Below, in pieces: positions 21,990 to 33,535 of a stretch of 64,000 nt of DNA. Position 1 is the stretch's first letter. Each line of letters starts with the position of its first letter. A program made the position numbers and the translations under genes. The DNA comes from Collybiopsis luxurians FD-317 M1 (Eukaryota; Basidiomycota; Agaricomycetes; Agaricales; Omphalotaceae): the NCBI GenBank assembly GCA_000827265.1, contig KN834750.1:620001-684000 (forward strand), given 5' to 3'. The notes beneath the pieces were generated by a model that did not search any database, was not told the DNA's origin, and saw only the letters and a list, made by a program, of their open reading frames with translations.

Positions 21990-24205
21990 TTAACATCGGC
22001 GATATATTCCCTTCCTCATTTCCTCCTCTCTAGTGAAAAAATGAGCAAAGAAATAGCATTCACAGGGAAAAGACTCACCTGTATTCAAACATTAATTGAA
22101 CCCCAACAAACAAACAAAACACCACTCCGATTAAAAATTGAATACCGGCCACAGTCCCAAAAAGCTCGGCGAGAAAGAATCGGATACCATCTACGCCTAC
22201 GACGAACCCTACCATATTGGCAATCATCATGAGAAGGATATTAGCTACACCTCCTAGTGCGCAGACATGTCGATACCATGGCGTATCAGAGTACTAGATA
22301 TACGGAATGTAAGAAACGCCACAAAGGGAAGTAGAAGAAAGTCGTACGCGAGAACCAGGCAAAAAATACCGCGCCAGCATTTCGGGGAGTATGAACAAAC
22401 TGACAAGCCAGCCCCATGCAAGGAGTTTGAACGTAAGGTCGTGCCATAAGGCGACAAAGGTAAATACGAGCACGCTGTTCACAAATATATTCTTCATTCC
22501 ACCAAGAGGAATGTAAATGTAACTTTTCAAAAATGACTCAAATTCTCCAACGCAACCAAGGAACGCATACTTACCGGATAATCCACAAATTATAGCTCCT
22601 GTGCCAACTTCTCCAAAAACCAAAGGTGGAATAATTATTGGCCATACATCGAACCATATTTTCAGGTGGGTCGATACCATCTGACAAGGCCCATAGTCGA
22701 AAGAAGCGCCAAGGGAGCAAAAGCTGCATAAATATGTGTTACGAATGATACCGCGCTCGAAATGCAACAAAAGTACCTTTAGCCATACTATTATGAGGTT
22801 CCAAAATCCTATCATGCCAATTTGTGCGGGTGTGTCCCCAATCCATGCTTTACTATCTTTTATCGCGACTACATACATGAAATGCAGAATGACTTCCATT
22901 GTTAAAAGACATGCTGCGAATCGAACGAGGTAGCCTATTACGGAAGATTTTGAAATGGTAAGTGGTCGACGAAACTCGAGAGACATTAGCCGGTTGTTTG
23001 CAAGGAGAGAAGTAAATGGTTACCTGCCACAAAAAATCATTGAACGTCAGGATCGGACCTGCGATGTACAAGGGAGAATAGAGAGCGTAAGCAAAATAGT
23101 TCATGTAAGAGTACATTTCGAGTGAATGACTGGTGTTTTGGCGCTGTCGTTCATTTAAGGTAGTCCCAGTCTATCTCACGGCTGAATAAGATTGTGTGAG
23201 GAAACTGAGGAGGCTAATGAGCTCTGACCTCAGGACGACCCCCTTGGCGGCATGCCCAATAGTAGTCCATATTGAAAGACACGAGGCGAAGCATGGTGAT
23301 GTTGAAGCTGATATACCATCTTGGATAAAATCCTTCGTACTTTTCTTCGTCCTAAACGCAACCGTATCAGTACGGAAAAGGTACAGTAAGAGTGGAGCTA
23401 ACCAAAAATTCCAGCGACGAGGAAATATCGCCGAAACGATACCCATTATATCGATCATTCAAGAATAATATTCCAACGTTAAACACCCAAGTCACTACAG
23501 GCGCAAACTTCCACGATTTAGATATCTTCGCAACGCAGTAGTTCATGGAGATGACTGCAATGACTTTCAAAGTACTAGAGCCGTGCAATCCGAGCAAAAA
23601 AAGAATTGAAAAGACGACATGGAAAGTTATGAGATGTAGATTGTCTGGCGACACTTGGGATATGGAAAAGAGCTTGGCCCAAATACGTTTCAGGAGAATA
23701 GACAGAATAGCGACACCACCAAGTACGGGTAAGTTATTTCTGAAAGACCGGTATTGACTATCGCTGTTGTCCTGTACATCTTGAACATTAACACGAAAAG
23801 AAAATGGTCAAGTAATTTTACCAATTCTCGCCCGAATAACCACCCTTTCCATAAACGATGATGATAATCTTCAAAGTTTGGGTGCGAGGCTAAATAGTAA
23901 TTCGTTCCGTGAAATTGTGTCGAAATAAAAAGGAGCTCACGATTGCTCAAACTCGCGGGTATCCAAATCATGAGCGGGAGCGCCGAACATAAAACTACAT
24001 AATAAAATTTGAATTCCAGTGTTCCCCATTTACTAGGTTTCCTGCTATTTTCGCTGGGTATAGAAGTGCTTCGTGCTGAGGAAGGAATACCGACTGTGAG
24101 GTCGGTGATGGACATGGAGAGATTTGAGGGTAAGGTATCTTGAACGGACAAGGGATAAGTTGATTTTAAGGGAGAAGTGATAGGAAAAGGAATTTCTTCG
24201 CCCAT
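21990..24205 (-). CDS. GUP1: MBOAT-family O-acyltransferase, GUP1 type
   Basis: Multi-pass ER acyltransferase; yeast Gup1 remodels GPI anchors by acylating lyso-PI, and this role is inferred. The start is [21 protein letters not shown] cytosolic N-terminus is followed by a first membrane segment ([18 protein letters not shown]) and many more. Conserved marks include [49 protein letters not shown] and [17 protein letters not shown], whose His is the expected MBOAT catalytic residue. The C-terminus [20 protein letters not shown] and LMFEYR joins a last exon [12 protein letters not shown], stop at 21990. About nine introns. It sits between the two F-box paralogs and diverges from gene B with 109 bases between starts. 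Confidence 0.9.
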
Positions 24206-24224
24206 GCGTAGTGGTGGTAACTAC

Positions 24225-24259
24225 TGAGTTACTCAAGCGTCAATTAGTCACCTGACTAA
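24225..24259. promoter_or_regulatory. Two palindromic bZIP-like elements in the GUP1/F-box B divergent promoter
   Basis: TGAGTTACTCA (24225-24235) is a palindrome around a central T. TTAGTCACCTGACTAA (24244-24259) contains two inverted TTAGTCA heptamers separated by CC. TTAGTCA-type half sites are known targets of Yap1-like bZIP factors. The whole intergenic space is 109 bases, so these elements could serve both genes. Confidence 0.45.
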
Positions 24260-24314
24260 GCGAGTTGGTGGTTCTGACACACCGACGCGCTCTTCTTGAC
24301 TTTCAACGCTCATC

Positions 24315-26091
24315 ATGTTCACACAATATAACCAGTTGGGCAACTCGTATGATCATAACAATGTTCTTCTCTGTATCCTGTGCGCGTCCACTTCCTTCAA
24401 ATCTCTCTTTGCAACCGTCAGAGCTTCCAAGGCGGTATACAATGTCTACACGAAAAACGCAGAAAAAGTCCTAAGCACTGTTGCTGTCAACTTAGTCGGG
24501 CCCGCCTATCCTCTAGCGATTCAGCTGGTTCGCCTCGAGCTCGAGGAAAATAACTCAACAGTACAGTCCAAGGAGGAAGGAGACTCACCTCTTAAATTGG
24601 CTGTGAGAGAGGTCTGTAGCCTGGCAGATAAAGCACAACTCGTGAGAGAATGGGAGGATTTATTTAGCTGGCGGTATGTCGCTTTGTCCATTCGAGTATC
24701 AAATCGTTCAGATACTGGTTTAGCATGAAAAATTTCCGGTCGACGACTACGCAGCTCACACAAGTAGAATCATGGCGGTTCCAGAAAGCCATGTATCGTC
24801 TCATGTTGTATTCTCGCCTTTTTCCGAAGGACAAGAGCGCCTACAACATCAAGCATGACAGCTCTGGCCAACCTTACCCGAATTTCTACTCTGCCCCCCA
24901 ACCCCACTCGCTCACCTCTTTATTTCCCGAACTCACCAAAGAACTTACCAGACGAAAGGAGTTCCTATCAGAAATCTTTTCCAATGAACTAAGACAGCTT
25001 CGTTTCGTAACGGATTTTGTCATACAGATCATCCGATGGGTCGACAGTGTCGATGGATACCATATGAAAGGTACGTCCAGCAGCTCTTTTCATTTCCCAG
25101 CCTACACATCCTTATCTGTAGGTGTGAGGGACTACATTGATATTGCTCTTTCTGCGGGACCTGCTGTGATCCTTGAATGCTATAAAACTCTTGGCTTCGA
25201 ACCCTTAACCGAGGCGATTAATCGACTTTGTCCTGAAACAACCCCTGAATATTTTGAAGATACTCAGATGCGCCCGCTACTTTCGGGATATATAATTCAT
25301 CTAATAGATGAGATTCTTCGAGACCGAGACACTGATGGTGGTTTTTACGACGACGGTAATGGCGTTCTGGAATCTGAGCCGAACATGTATGAACCTTGTA
25401 AGTTTTTTGCCGAAGATCACCTAGTTCACTTTCGAAAGATCAACCCAGGCGCAAAATGTAATAACCAGATTTACATGATGGGTCTATGGGGCAAGACGAG
25501 TCAGTCCAAGTCCCTTGCACTGAAATTTACAATCCTAACCAGGTCACATCAGCCTGGGACTATCTTAGCCTACCTTCTCAGACCCTTGGAACTTATATAT
25601 TCCCTTCAACTGCTACATTCCTAAAAGGCGAACTCCCTCGCAATCCTGTTGAAATCAAACGCGTTGAAGCATTGCTGGTAAAAACGCCTCTTAAAAATAT
25701 TCTTCAAGACATTTCGACGAGGGGCCTCAAGTTATCTGCATACCCAGATTTAAACGACAACTATTGGTGCCAATCTTGTGTAACGATGTTCATCAAGGAC
25801 CACCTCCATTTATGGGTAATTATGAAGCGGAAAGAGGGTACGTGGCGACTTGGACATGGAAGCCATCGAGTTCTAATTGGTCTTTCGATTGTCTAGCGAA
25901 TGAGAAACTACCTAACGATTGTTGGTGAGCATGTGTGGTTTTGCATCCCAGGAGAGCTCTCAATTCTTGTAGGTATGGCTATAACTGTCGAACTCAAGTA
26001 CATAAATCGAGTCACGCAGAAGCTCTCAACGTGAGTCTATTGCACTACTTAGGTTCTAATTGTGTTGAATACTCCCAAACAGCATTTGTGA
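24315..26091 (+). CDS. F-box-like protein B (paralog of the gene at 19943-21721)
   Basis: Paralog of protein A. Shared blocks in order: STVAVNLVGPAYPLAIQLVR versus the AYNITGPALPQALRC region, LVREWEDLFSWR versus VRRLEELFSFR at the same intron position, QLTQVESWRFQKAMYRLMLY versus QLTESESKNFHVAVYNLMLY, the AGPAVILECY versus GPGVIIECF block, and the C-terminal YNCRTQVHKSSHAEALN with a final two-residue exon (HL, stop at 26091). The N-terminal F-box helix is more diverged than in A (NNVLLCILCASTSFKSLFAT). At least six introns. Role as an SCF adaptor is inference. Confidence 0.72.
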
Positions 26092-26301
26092 GCCCACACG
26101 ATGAATTATAGATTCACGGTTTAGCGTTTGGGACTTGGCAGTAAACAAGTAAATATATCACTTTGGACATTTTACTCAACCTGTATTATACTGCAGCTTT
26201 GCTGTAGCTTTGACTCGCACGGCTGACATCATAATCATCAGTCACGCGTATTCTTTACTCTTATCGTTGAAAGACCATGAACAACATCTTGCTTTGATAA
26301 A

Positions 26302-28564
26302 ATGCATCCTCGAAAACGCATGCGGCATGTGGGACAAGTTGATGTTAGATCAAGCTTGGGAACGTCGTCACAGCCGTCATCTTTGTTCGACCAGGGTTTC
26401 CTTTACTCGACAAAACTGCGGGCCCATACGTCTTGTATAAATGCATTAGCCTTCTCTTCAAAAGGCGGACGGTTTTTGGCTAGTGGGGGAGACGGTGAGC
26501 TCGTCCTCTTGCAAAGTTGTTCAAGATTCAAATCTAGCATACTATGCAGATTTACGGATTCATTTATGGGACTTTCATCAGGAGGATGTTGTTGTACCCT
26601 CGGACACCCTCATCGGACCCCGAGTGAGTAGACACCAGCTCACTTTGAGGCCATCAAATTGCAACTTTATTCACTCAGACGCTTGATAATAATAGAACAA
26701 TATTTTTTGCTTGGAGTTCTCTTGTTCGAACCAGTATCTCTTTGCGTGAGTGATACCGACTGCTCTCTTTCTCTTGTGGAAGAGGCTAATGATGTGGGAA
26801 GAGGAGGAACTGATGATACAGTCCATAAATATGACATCTCATGGCCAGAGAGCAGTCCCCATGCTCGTACAGAGCACCTACCGAATGCCATGTTTCGAGA
26901 AGACGTGCGGGATGTTCACTTTTGAAGGGTATACTATTCTGATAATTTAACTAGGATACTATTCGAGATATAAGCTGTCATCCTTATCAAGACGAGGTCT
27001 TTCTGAGCGCAAGGTAACCTTCGACACCCATCTCGAAACATTCAAGGTTCTGATCAACAACTTCAGTGACGGTGGGCGCATCATTCAGCATGATGCTCGC
27101 ATGGCCTCCGGCGCCAGCCCTATAACTCGAGCCGCTGATACTATTCAACTTCTCGCTGAAGTGACTTCGGTCAAGTTCCACCCTACAACGGAACACTTAT
27201 TCTTGACAAGTGATTCCAAAAGCAATGTCTGTCTACGAGACACTCGAATGGCGTTTGGTCCTCGGAAAACTCGAACCAACGACGGAATAGTCAGGACTTT
27301 TTGTACCGCTATTGCCAAACGAAATACACAGGGTATGAGCATACCCGAACCCAGCAGTGCGTCATTTAATTCTGATGGCAAGTACTTTAGCGTTAGCTCG
27401 CGACTATTTAGAAATCGTTAATGAACTAAAATCATGGCATATTTGTAGGCAAAAGACTCGCTGTAACATTTCTGGTAAGCGTCTCAGATGCTGTCTGCAT
27501 TTCAACGGACGATTGTGACACTGTGGATAGCATTATTACCCCACTATTTACAGCCTTTCCGATCCATACCCTATTGCCATTTGTACTGGTGCTAATACTG
27601 CCGAGAGTGCGACTGGTCGACGAGGTTATTCAAATTCTTGCACGATGAAGGTTGGTTTATATGGCCCGCTTACAATATTACCACTTACTCACTTCAATCC
27701 ATGTGACCAGCATGGTTGTTTCGGTGGTTCAGAATCTGACGAAGTCGAATACTATTGCGGGGGGTCCGACAATTTCTGTGGATATCTGGTAAGACGATCC
27801 AACTACAGATTCTTGAGTAAATAGTCCAATCCGCTTTCAGTGGAAAATTCCTTCGGTGGAATCTTTGACTGAGCGAAGAGAAGAAATACCAGCTCAAGAA
27901 TGGCGATTAGCCAACAAGGATACAATCGGTGAGCTCAAATACTTGCTTCGCTAGGAATGAGGCCGGTAAAACCATAAATTAGGGTTCACTGAAGGCATCG
28001 AATCTTCAAAATTTGTGCCTGCAGAAATATCAGCACCTGCCGCTGTCTTAAAAGGTACGCATCTAGCTTCAGACCACTCAAGCATCTTCTCCTCATGTTC
28101 GAAAGTTGCGTCTAACTATTTCCTGAGGTCACAATTCCATTGTGAACACCGCTCTCATTCACCCGCATTTACCTCTTATCCTCACCGCCGGTATTGAGAG
28201 ATCAATAACTCTTCATAGCCCTTTTTCTTCCAGCCCTTTTTCCCGGCGACTCTCACTCACACCTCAAGAAGTTCGGCAGCTTCCTAGCAGTGCTGACCCT
28301 GAGGAAGCTAGAGTGATAGACTCGCTTTTACTGGGATTGGACCCAACAGATAGAGACGATCCCGACGTTGCGGAGGTGGATACGATTCGGTTGTTTGATA
28401 GGTAATTTCACTCTAGCATAATTGATGACTTTATTCACATTCTTATGTCTCGTAGAATCTTAAGGATGGAAGGCGAGGCTGATCCTTTCGAAGCCCGTCC
28501 TTGGCGTCAACCAGACAGCTCGGATAATGAAAGTGAAAGTGAAAGTGAAAGTGAAGATTCTTAG
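26302..28564 (+). CDS. WD40-repeat protein, DCAF5/6-like CUL4 adaptor
   Basis: WD40 propeller resembling DDB1-CUL4-associated factors (DCAF5/DCAF6). Visible blades: LRAHTSCINALAFSSKGGRF with LASGGDD then LRIHLWDF; DISCHPYQDEVFLSASDDGR then IIQHDARMASG; VTSVKFHPTTEHLFLTSDSK with VCLRDTRMA; SASFNSDGKRLAVTFL; and a final HNSIVNTALIHPHLPLILTA followed by GIERSITLHSPF. After the propeller comes an acidic C-terminus DNESESESESEDS encoded by a GAAAGT repeat. More than ten introns split the gene. Use as a substrate receptor of CUL4-DDB1 is inferred from family resemblance. Confidence 0.8.
28529..28552 (+). repeat. (GAAAGT)4 coding microsatellite
   Basis: Four exact copies of GAAAGT encode Glu-Ser repeats in the acidic tail of the WD40 protein. 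Confidence 0.9.
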
Positions 28565-28705
28565 CAGGAGACATTGCCTTGAATAGGTTAATTTCTACTG
28601 AATATATGATAATTACAGTCATGTATAGAACAGGCCCATTATTCTGAATTAGTACACTATTTCTATCCGGGAATCTAAATATGCAAGTCCAACGTTTGCC
28701 CAATC

Positions 28706-30245
28706 TTAATACCAAATACTCCTCGTACGATGAGCAGGTATGACATCTGCAGTTTCAAGACCCTCGATTTTTTCTTCGCCAGTTTCCAGCTTTTTGGCTA
28801 AATCCCATAAAAAGAAATCGATGAGCACGCTACTGATATAGCTAGCCATTTCGGAGTTATTCCCTTCCTGCGTCTGGTCATCCTTTCCACCGAGCTCTCC
28901 GGCAACGAGCCTCAAAATCGCCTCCCTCACCCGTTCCACAGCAACGATACTTGCTGCGCGTAAACTTATTTCCTCCTTCGACCCCGGATCCAGAATAGAC
29001 CCGGAAGAGAGTTTACGAACCAAAGAGGATGGGTATTCCAGAATTTTTAATCGATGGAGGATCTGTGCTACTCGATAATCAGGAAACATCGTCAATTCGT
29101 GAATAGCAGGTCCACGTATTCCGGGGAATAAAGGGTGTGTGCCGGTAAGTTTTGGGTCAGGATAGAAGGCAGCCCAAGTTTCAGCGACTAGTATCTGAGC
29201 CCGTTTCCAGAAACAAACTATGCGCCTTGACTTGAACAATCAGGATAGAAAGAAAGAGATGACACTGTACCTTTTTTTCCCTCGTAGAAAACTTCATCTC
29301 TGAACGAAGGGAAAGTGTCGGTCACCATTTTCACAAGGTCCAATGCAGTGCCCTGGCCATTGGAACGACGTTGAAATTCATCCAGGAAACCCTGGTAGGA
29401 ACCCCCGAAACTCTATTGGCCATCGTAAGTGAGGTGTGTGTATATTGGAAAGAGACTGACACTGCATAAAATAAACCCAACTTCTCGCATGACCTTTATA
29501 CGTTCTTGAAGCAGGGGGATCGTCTCACTACATTGGTCTGCAGCACGAAATACAAAAGCGATGAGCGAATCGGGACAAAGTGTCTCAGAAGAGTAGAAAT
29601 AAGGATCCGTGATTGGGATTTTATCGTCATTGAGGGCTGGTAAAGTTCAGTGTTAATCTGACAAACAACGGTGCCAATGAGCGTATGTACCTCTATTCAA
29701 TGCTGCCACAAGACTCCAGTATCCTGTCCACAACTTTCGACTGCCTGCTGATTCATTCCATCCGGCTTGCCAATCCACGCCATATCGATCGGAATGACCT
29801 TCTCGAGAAGACCAGAAGCTAAAGTTTAACGAAGAGATGAGAAATATCCAGTCCAGAACCACTTTATTAGATCGATGCGATGGGATATAAGGTTCGGCTG
29901 ATAACAGGTGCAGTGGATGGTCTCGCCATGTTCGAGGGGTATAGGATTCAGCTTTGAGCTTGAAGTAGATCTGAGAAGCGTAAGAGAGAGAAAGGAATGA
30001 CACTGAACAATCAAATAATTACATAGCGAGCTGCAACGGAGACTCCTTGGTCATTGACTTGGACAATATTCGTTTTCTATCATAAAAGCACTTGAAGGGG
30101 AATTCAAAGGCATCGTCGTCAAACTGACCTTGTATGTATATTCTGCGCCCTCCACTACTGGATTTGAACAACCTTCATCTTCGATCCAAGCAACTTTTTC
30201 GTTCGGGAAAGATGCGAGAAGGTTATTCTTCAACTTTTGGACCAT
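28706..30245 (-). CDS. QNG1: Queuosine 5'-phosphate N-glycosylase / queuosine salvage protein
   Basis: Enzyme that frees queuine from queuosine monophosphate so it can be re-used for tRNA wobble modification. Family signatures on the minus strand: DWIFLISSLNFSFWSSREG, DRYGVDWQAGW, KLWTGYWSLVAALNR, FYSSETLCPDSLIAFVFRAA, FWKRAQILVAETWAAFY, MFPDYRVAQILHRLKILEYP (containing the Asp expected to be catalytic), AASIVAVERVREAI and the C-terminal PAHRTRSIWY, normally PHHRTR in the family. Around six introns; an intron joins NIVQVNDQGVSVAARY to IYFKLKAESYTPRTW. Fungi take up queuine from food or bacteria, so salvage is plausible. Its start opens on a 266-base gap before the stop of the thioesterase gene. 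Confidence 0.88.
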
Positions 30246-30511
30246 TATCCTAGGGAGTTAAGTAGAGGTATGTGATAAACTGTACTACGCTGTTATATGT
30301 CTGACTCGAGAAAAATTTTTTTTTTGGGTGATGGTGATGGACGGAGATCAGGCGGCCCGGCAGTGCAGGTGATCGCGACGCGGGCGGCAACATCCGCAAT
30401 CACGCAACGTGGATTACCATTGGATTACCACGTCCTGAACAAACGCATGCAGCAAAAAAGGACCAGCAAGCTCAGTAAATGTTCATGTAACTGAAAATCC
30501 ACATGACAATG

Positions 30512-31710
30512 TTACAATTTTCCCCTGGCAAAGTTCTTTTCTACAGAAACTGTAAGCGCCATTTGCGTCGATACTGCGAGGCAAATTTGGTTGTCTCGCC
30601 ATCCTTCAGTTGCCTCAACATTTTCACCAACGTCGCACGGTGCCGTCCAAACTTCGGTGTACATATCGTGGCGGCCCAGTTCTCCTTGCAAAAAATTGGT
30701 TGAAGAGAAGATTCCTACTGTGCGATCTGAGTGCGCTTTCATTGTCTTGGTCATGGAATATTTGTATTCAATGGTCATGACCAAGGTTGGAAACCAACTG
30801 TGAGCAAATGGATATCAGACTCGGGTGGATTACGGTTGTTGTCTAACTTGCCTCTTCCCCAAACCTTTCCTGTATTCTTTTGGAAGAAGCAACGGGACAT
30901 TGGAAGATATGTCGGCCAAAAACGGTATGCTCGAAACAGTAACAGTCTCTCCCTTGTCCCTAAACCCACACCACAAGCCGTAATCAAGACCGCCGCCACC
31001 GATGGTATCACTGGTTGTACGATGACTACTATCAGCAAGGTTCCGGACAGCGATTTCTGGTTCTCGGGTGATGTCCAAACGAGAATAAAATTTGTAATGG
31101 CTGGGAAAGACAGCTCGAGGCGCTTTGGAAGGATGCTCGTACAAGGGAACTCGACGGGCATAAGGGGAAGGAGGGATTAGATTTATAACACTGTCTCCGC
31201 CATTTGAAGGAGGTTCTAATACCCCAAATATGAGGTGGGAAGTGACTTTGCTGATGTTCTGCGAGTGAAAAAAAGTCAGTAAAGGAAAGTTCAAACGCGA
31301 ATACTACGCGCATCTTGCAAAAGTTCTGCCGCCAAGTTTGTGAAATTTTTGCCCAGTTTCAGGACACGGATGTGAACCTCGAATGGCGAGACCGAAGTTG
31401 CATACAGAAAATGACCTGTAACATGAATGGGATCCGGATGCAGAGAGCGTTGTTCTTGGTACAGTATACATGCTTGGACGATTTGCCCCAAGACGTACCC
31501 TGAGGGTGAATGAGCAGGCGAGGATAAGGAAGACAAAATGGTTGACCTCCATTCGGCACTCTGAACGTTCAAGTTACATGGAGTGTAAGAGGTGATTCAG
31601 GTGTACACTTACGATCGGATACACCATTCTTGGTCCATCTGGCCTTTATAAATTTCTACTCCATTATCAGAGGATTTGAGCTTGACATTGATGGCGTCGC
31701 TGAGGCGCAT
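30512..31710 (-). CDS. Acyl-CoA thioesterase-like protein (hotdog fold)
   Basis: Double-hotdog thioesterase-like protein. Exon 1 (31613-31710) reads MRLSDAINVKLKSSDNGVEI then YKGQMDQEWCIRS; a 14-nt exon (31547-31560) adds VPNG; the next exon gives GYVLGQIVQACILYQEQ, HPDPIHVTGHFLYATS and EVHIRVLKLGKNFTNL. Later SKVTSHLIFG, LIPPSPYARRVPLYEHPSKA and, after a GC-AG intron (30798-30851), SWFPTLVMTIEYKY. It ends ARGKL at 30512. The join after LLQD (near 31290) is the only uncertain one: the best in-frame intron there is only 38 nt. Acyl-CoA hydrolysis is inferred from family. Divergent from the palmitoyltransferase gene, 68 bases between starts. Confidence 0.82.
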
Positions 31711-31778
31711 GATGGGTTCGGGGTGACAAGCCCTGGTGACAGGTTCAGTAATAATGGTCTCTTGACGATACCACGACA

Positions 31779-33202
31779 ATGCCCAGAGAACGACCTACTC
31801 CCCTTGTCACATTTCCTGAATCTCCACCAACCGTCAGCCAGGTTTTTACTGATCCAGACAAGCCGACAAGACGCTGGTATCATAATGTTCCTCTTTATGG
31901 TCAGTCTACGTCTTTCCCCAATGAATTCGACTCATATCTCGTCCAGGCGTTGTCTTTCTCATCCTCGCGCCCCAACCTTCCATTTGCAAAATTTTGGTGC
32001 ATCAATATCTTTTGGTTCTCAAAACTCCTGCAAGATTTATCGTTCATCTTCTCATAATTTACGCCCTTACTTTCATGATACTTTCCTCTCTCATTATCCT
32101 GGTGGTCCGCGATCCTGGTCCTGTGTCTTTCGAAGTACCTGCCAATCAGGATGAACAAGTTGGTCTTACAGAAGAAGTCGGTCTTACAGAAGCTTTGATG
32201 TCTCCTGATGATTTTTCTGCGCCTGGAAAATGGTGCCGCTCATGCTGGGTACGCTGTATTTTTGTCCAAGCTCTTTTGGTTTCGCCTCAATCCCACCAGG
32301 CTCCCAAACCTGAAAGGACTCACCATTGTTCTTTTTGTGGAAGATGCGTACTGAAGATGGGTATGTCCATGTCTTTCTTCACCTCCTGTACTGATCCCTG
32401 TGCTCTTAGATCATCATTGTCCGTGGTTGGGAAATCGGTGTATAGGGCATCGCACATATCCTGTCTTCCTTCATTTTCTGCTGTGCATTACCCTGCTTGC
32501 AATATATGTAGCAGTCTTATGTGCAAATGCACTCTACTATGCATTCAATAATCCTTATGCTGTCGTAAGCCCTGAATTTTTCAACCTTTACCAAAATTAC
32601 ACTGTTCCTGATAGGATGAAATGACACCTGTCCACGAGATACTTCTTACTTTTGCTGGGATTGCCTTCGCCCTGGTCATCGGTTCGTTTTTCAGCTATCA
32701 CATCTATCTGGTGTCGTATGTGTCTTAACCTTGTAGAGTAAGGCTGCGCCACCCTGACGCACGTTTTTATGCACTAGGACAAATCAAACAACCTTGGAGA
32801 ACATCACCCCGTTTCTGCTCCTTCGTTATTTGCCTGTTCTCCCGGCCTCGGGATCTAACAATAGACTGTCTGATCCTCCAATGGAGCATGAACTTTCCTA
32901 CCGGCAGAGGAGATTGGTGAAAGACGCGCATTCCTCTATACGAATCTTCGATGTTGGATTCAAAAAGAACTGGTCACAGGTGTTTGGATGGAAACGGCCA
33001 TCCGGATTGTTGTACCGTGTTCTATGTGGAGGTGGCGCGTAAGTCGACAAGTTTCTTTTTTTCGGTCCTTCTGTCGCTGTAATGACGTTTATAATCCACA
33101 CGCAGTCTAGGAGATGGGAAATCTTTTCCCCGCAATGTGCATGCCGAAGAACTTTTGGCGCGTCTCGCTAGAGAGCTGGTGGTTGAGGATAAGGAACGCT
33201 AA
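31779..33202 (+). CDS. DHHC-type protein S-acyltransferase
   Basis: Integral membrane palmitoyltransferase that attaches fatty acids to Cys residues of target proteins at ER/Golgi membranes. After [12 protein letters not shown] and a short cytosolic N-terminus come two hydrophobic segments (one is [17 protein letters not shown] followed by RDPGPV, the family's DPG motif). The Cys-rich domain reads [20 protein letters not shown], and an intron join restores [17 protein letters not shown] with the catalytic Cys. A third hydrophobic segment follows ([19 protein letters not shown]). The C-terminal tail includes [14 protein letters not shown], the TTxE-like and NxxxVFG features of the family. It ends LVVEDKER at 33202. 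At least seven introns. Confidence 0.88.
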
Positions 33203-33535
33203 TGACGCTGAAACGACGCTCCGTAGTATTTTGGTACATACCCCTTGTCTACATTCGCTCCAACTCCGCCTTGTGACTGGAAATTCCAGGCTTAAAACGG
33301 GAGCCGACGGTAACATGTGCAGAAGCTTAGAAATATAGAAATTTCGAAAACCGGTTCTCTATCAAAAGTTCGCAAATTACCTCGGCCCTTCAGTTACTCT
33401 TGTGTGAATTCGTTCGATCGTGTTTCTGATTCAAGATTTATCCTAAATGAGTACGTCATGTATTAAGCTAGTAGATCACTATATAAGTGTGCCACTGCCT
33501 TCCTCTTTTCTGTACGGATCTCATCTCGCCTCACC
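33203..33535. other. Intergenic region with Egt1 promoter
   Basis: 333 bases lie between the palmitoyltransferase stop and the Egt1 start. The only clear element is a TATA box at 33480-33486; no gene is visible. Confidence 0.5.
33480..33486 (+). promoter_or_regulatory. TATA box of EGT1
   Basis: TATATAA lies 56 bases before the ATG at 33536 in otherwise mixed sequence. Confidence 0.55.
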
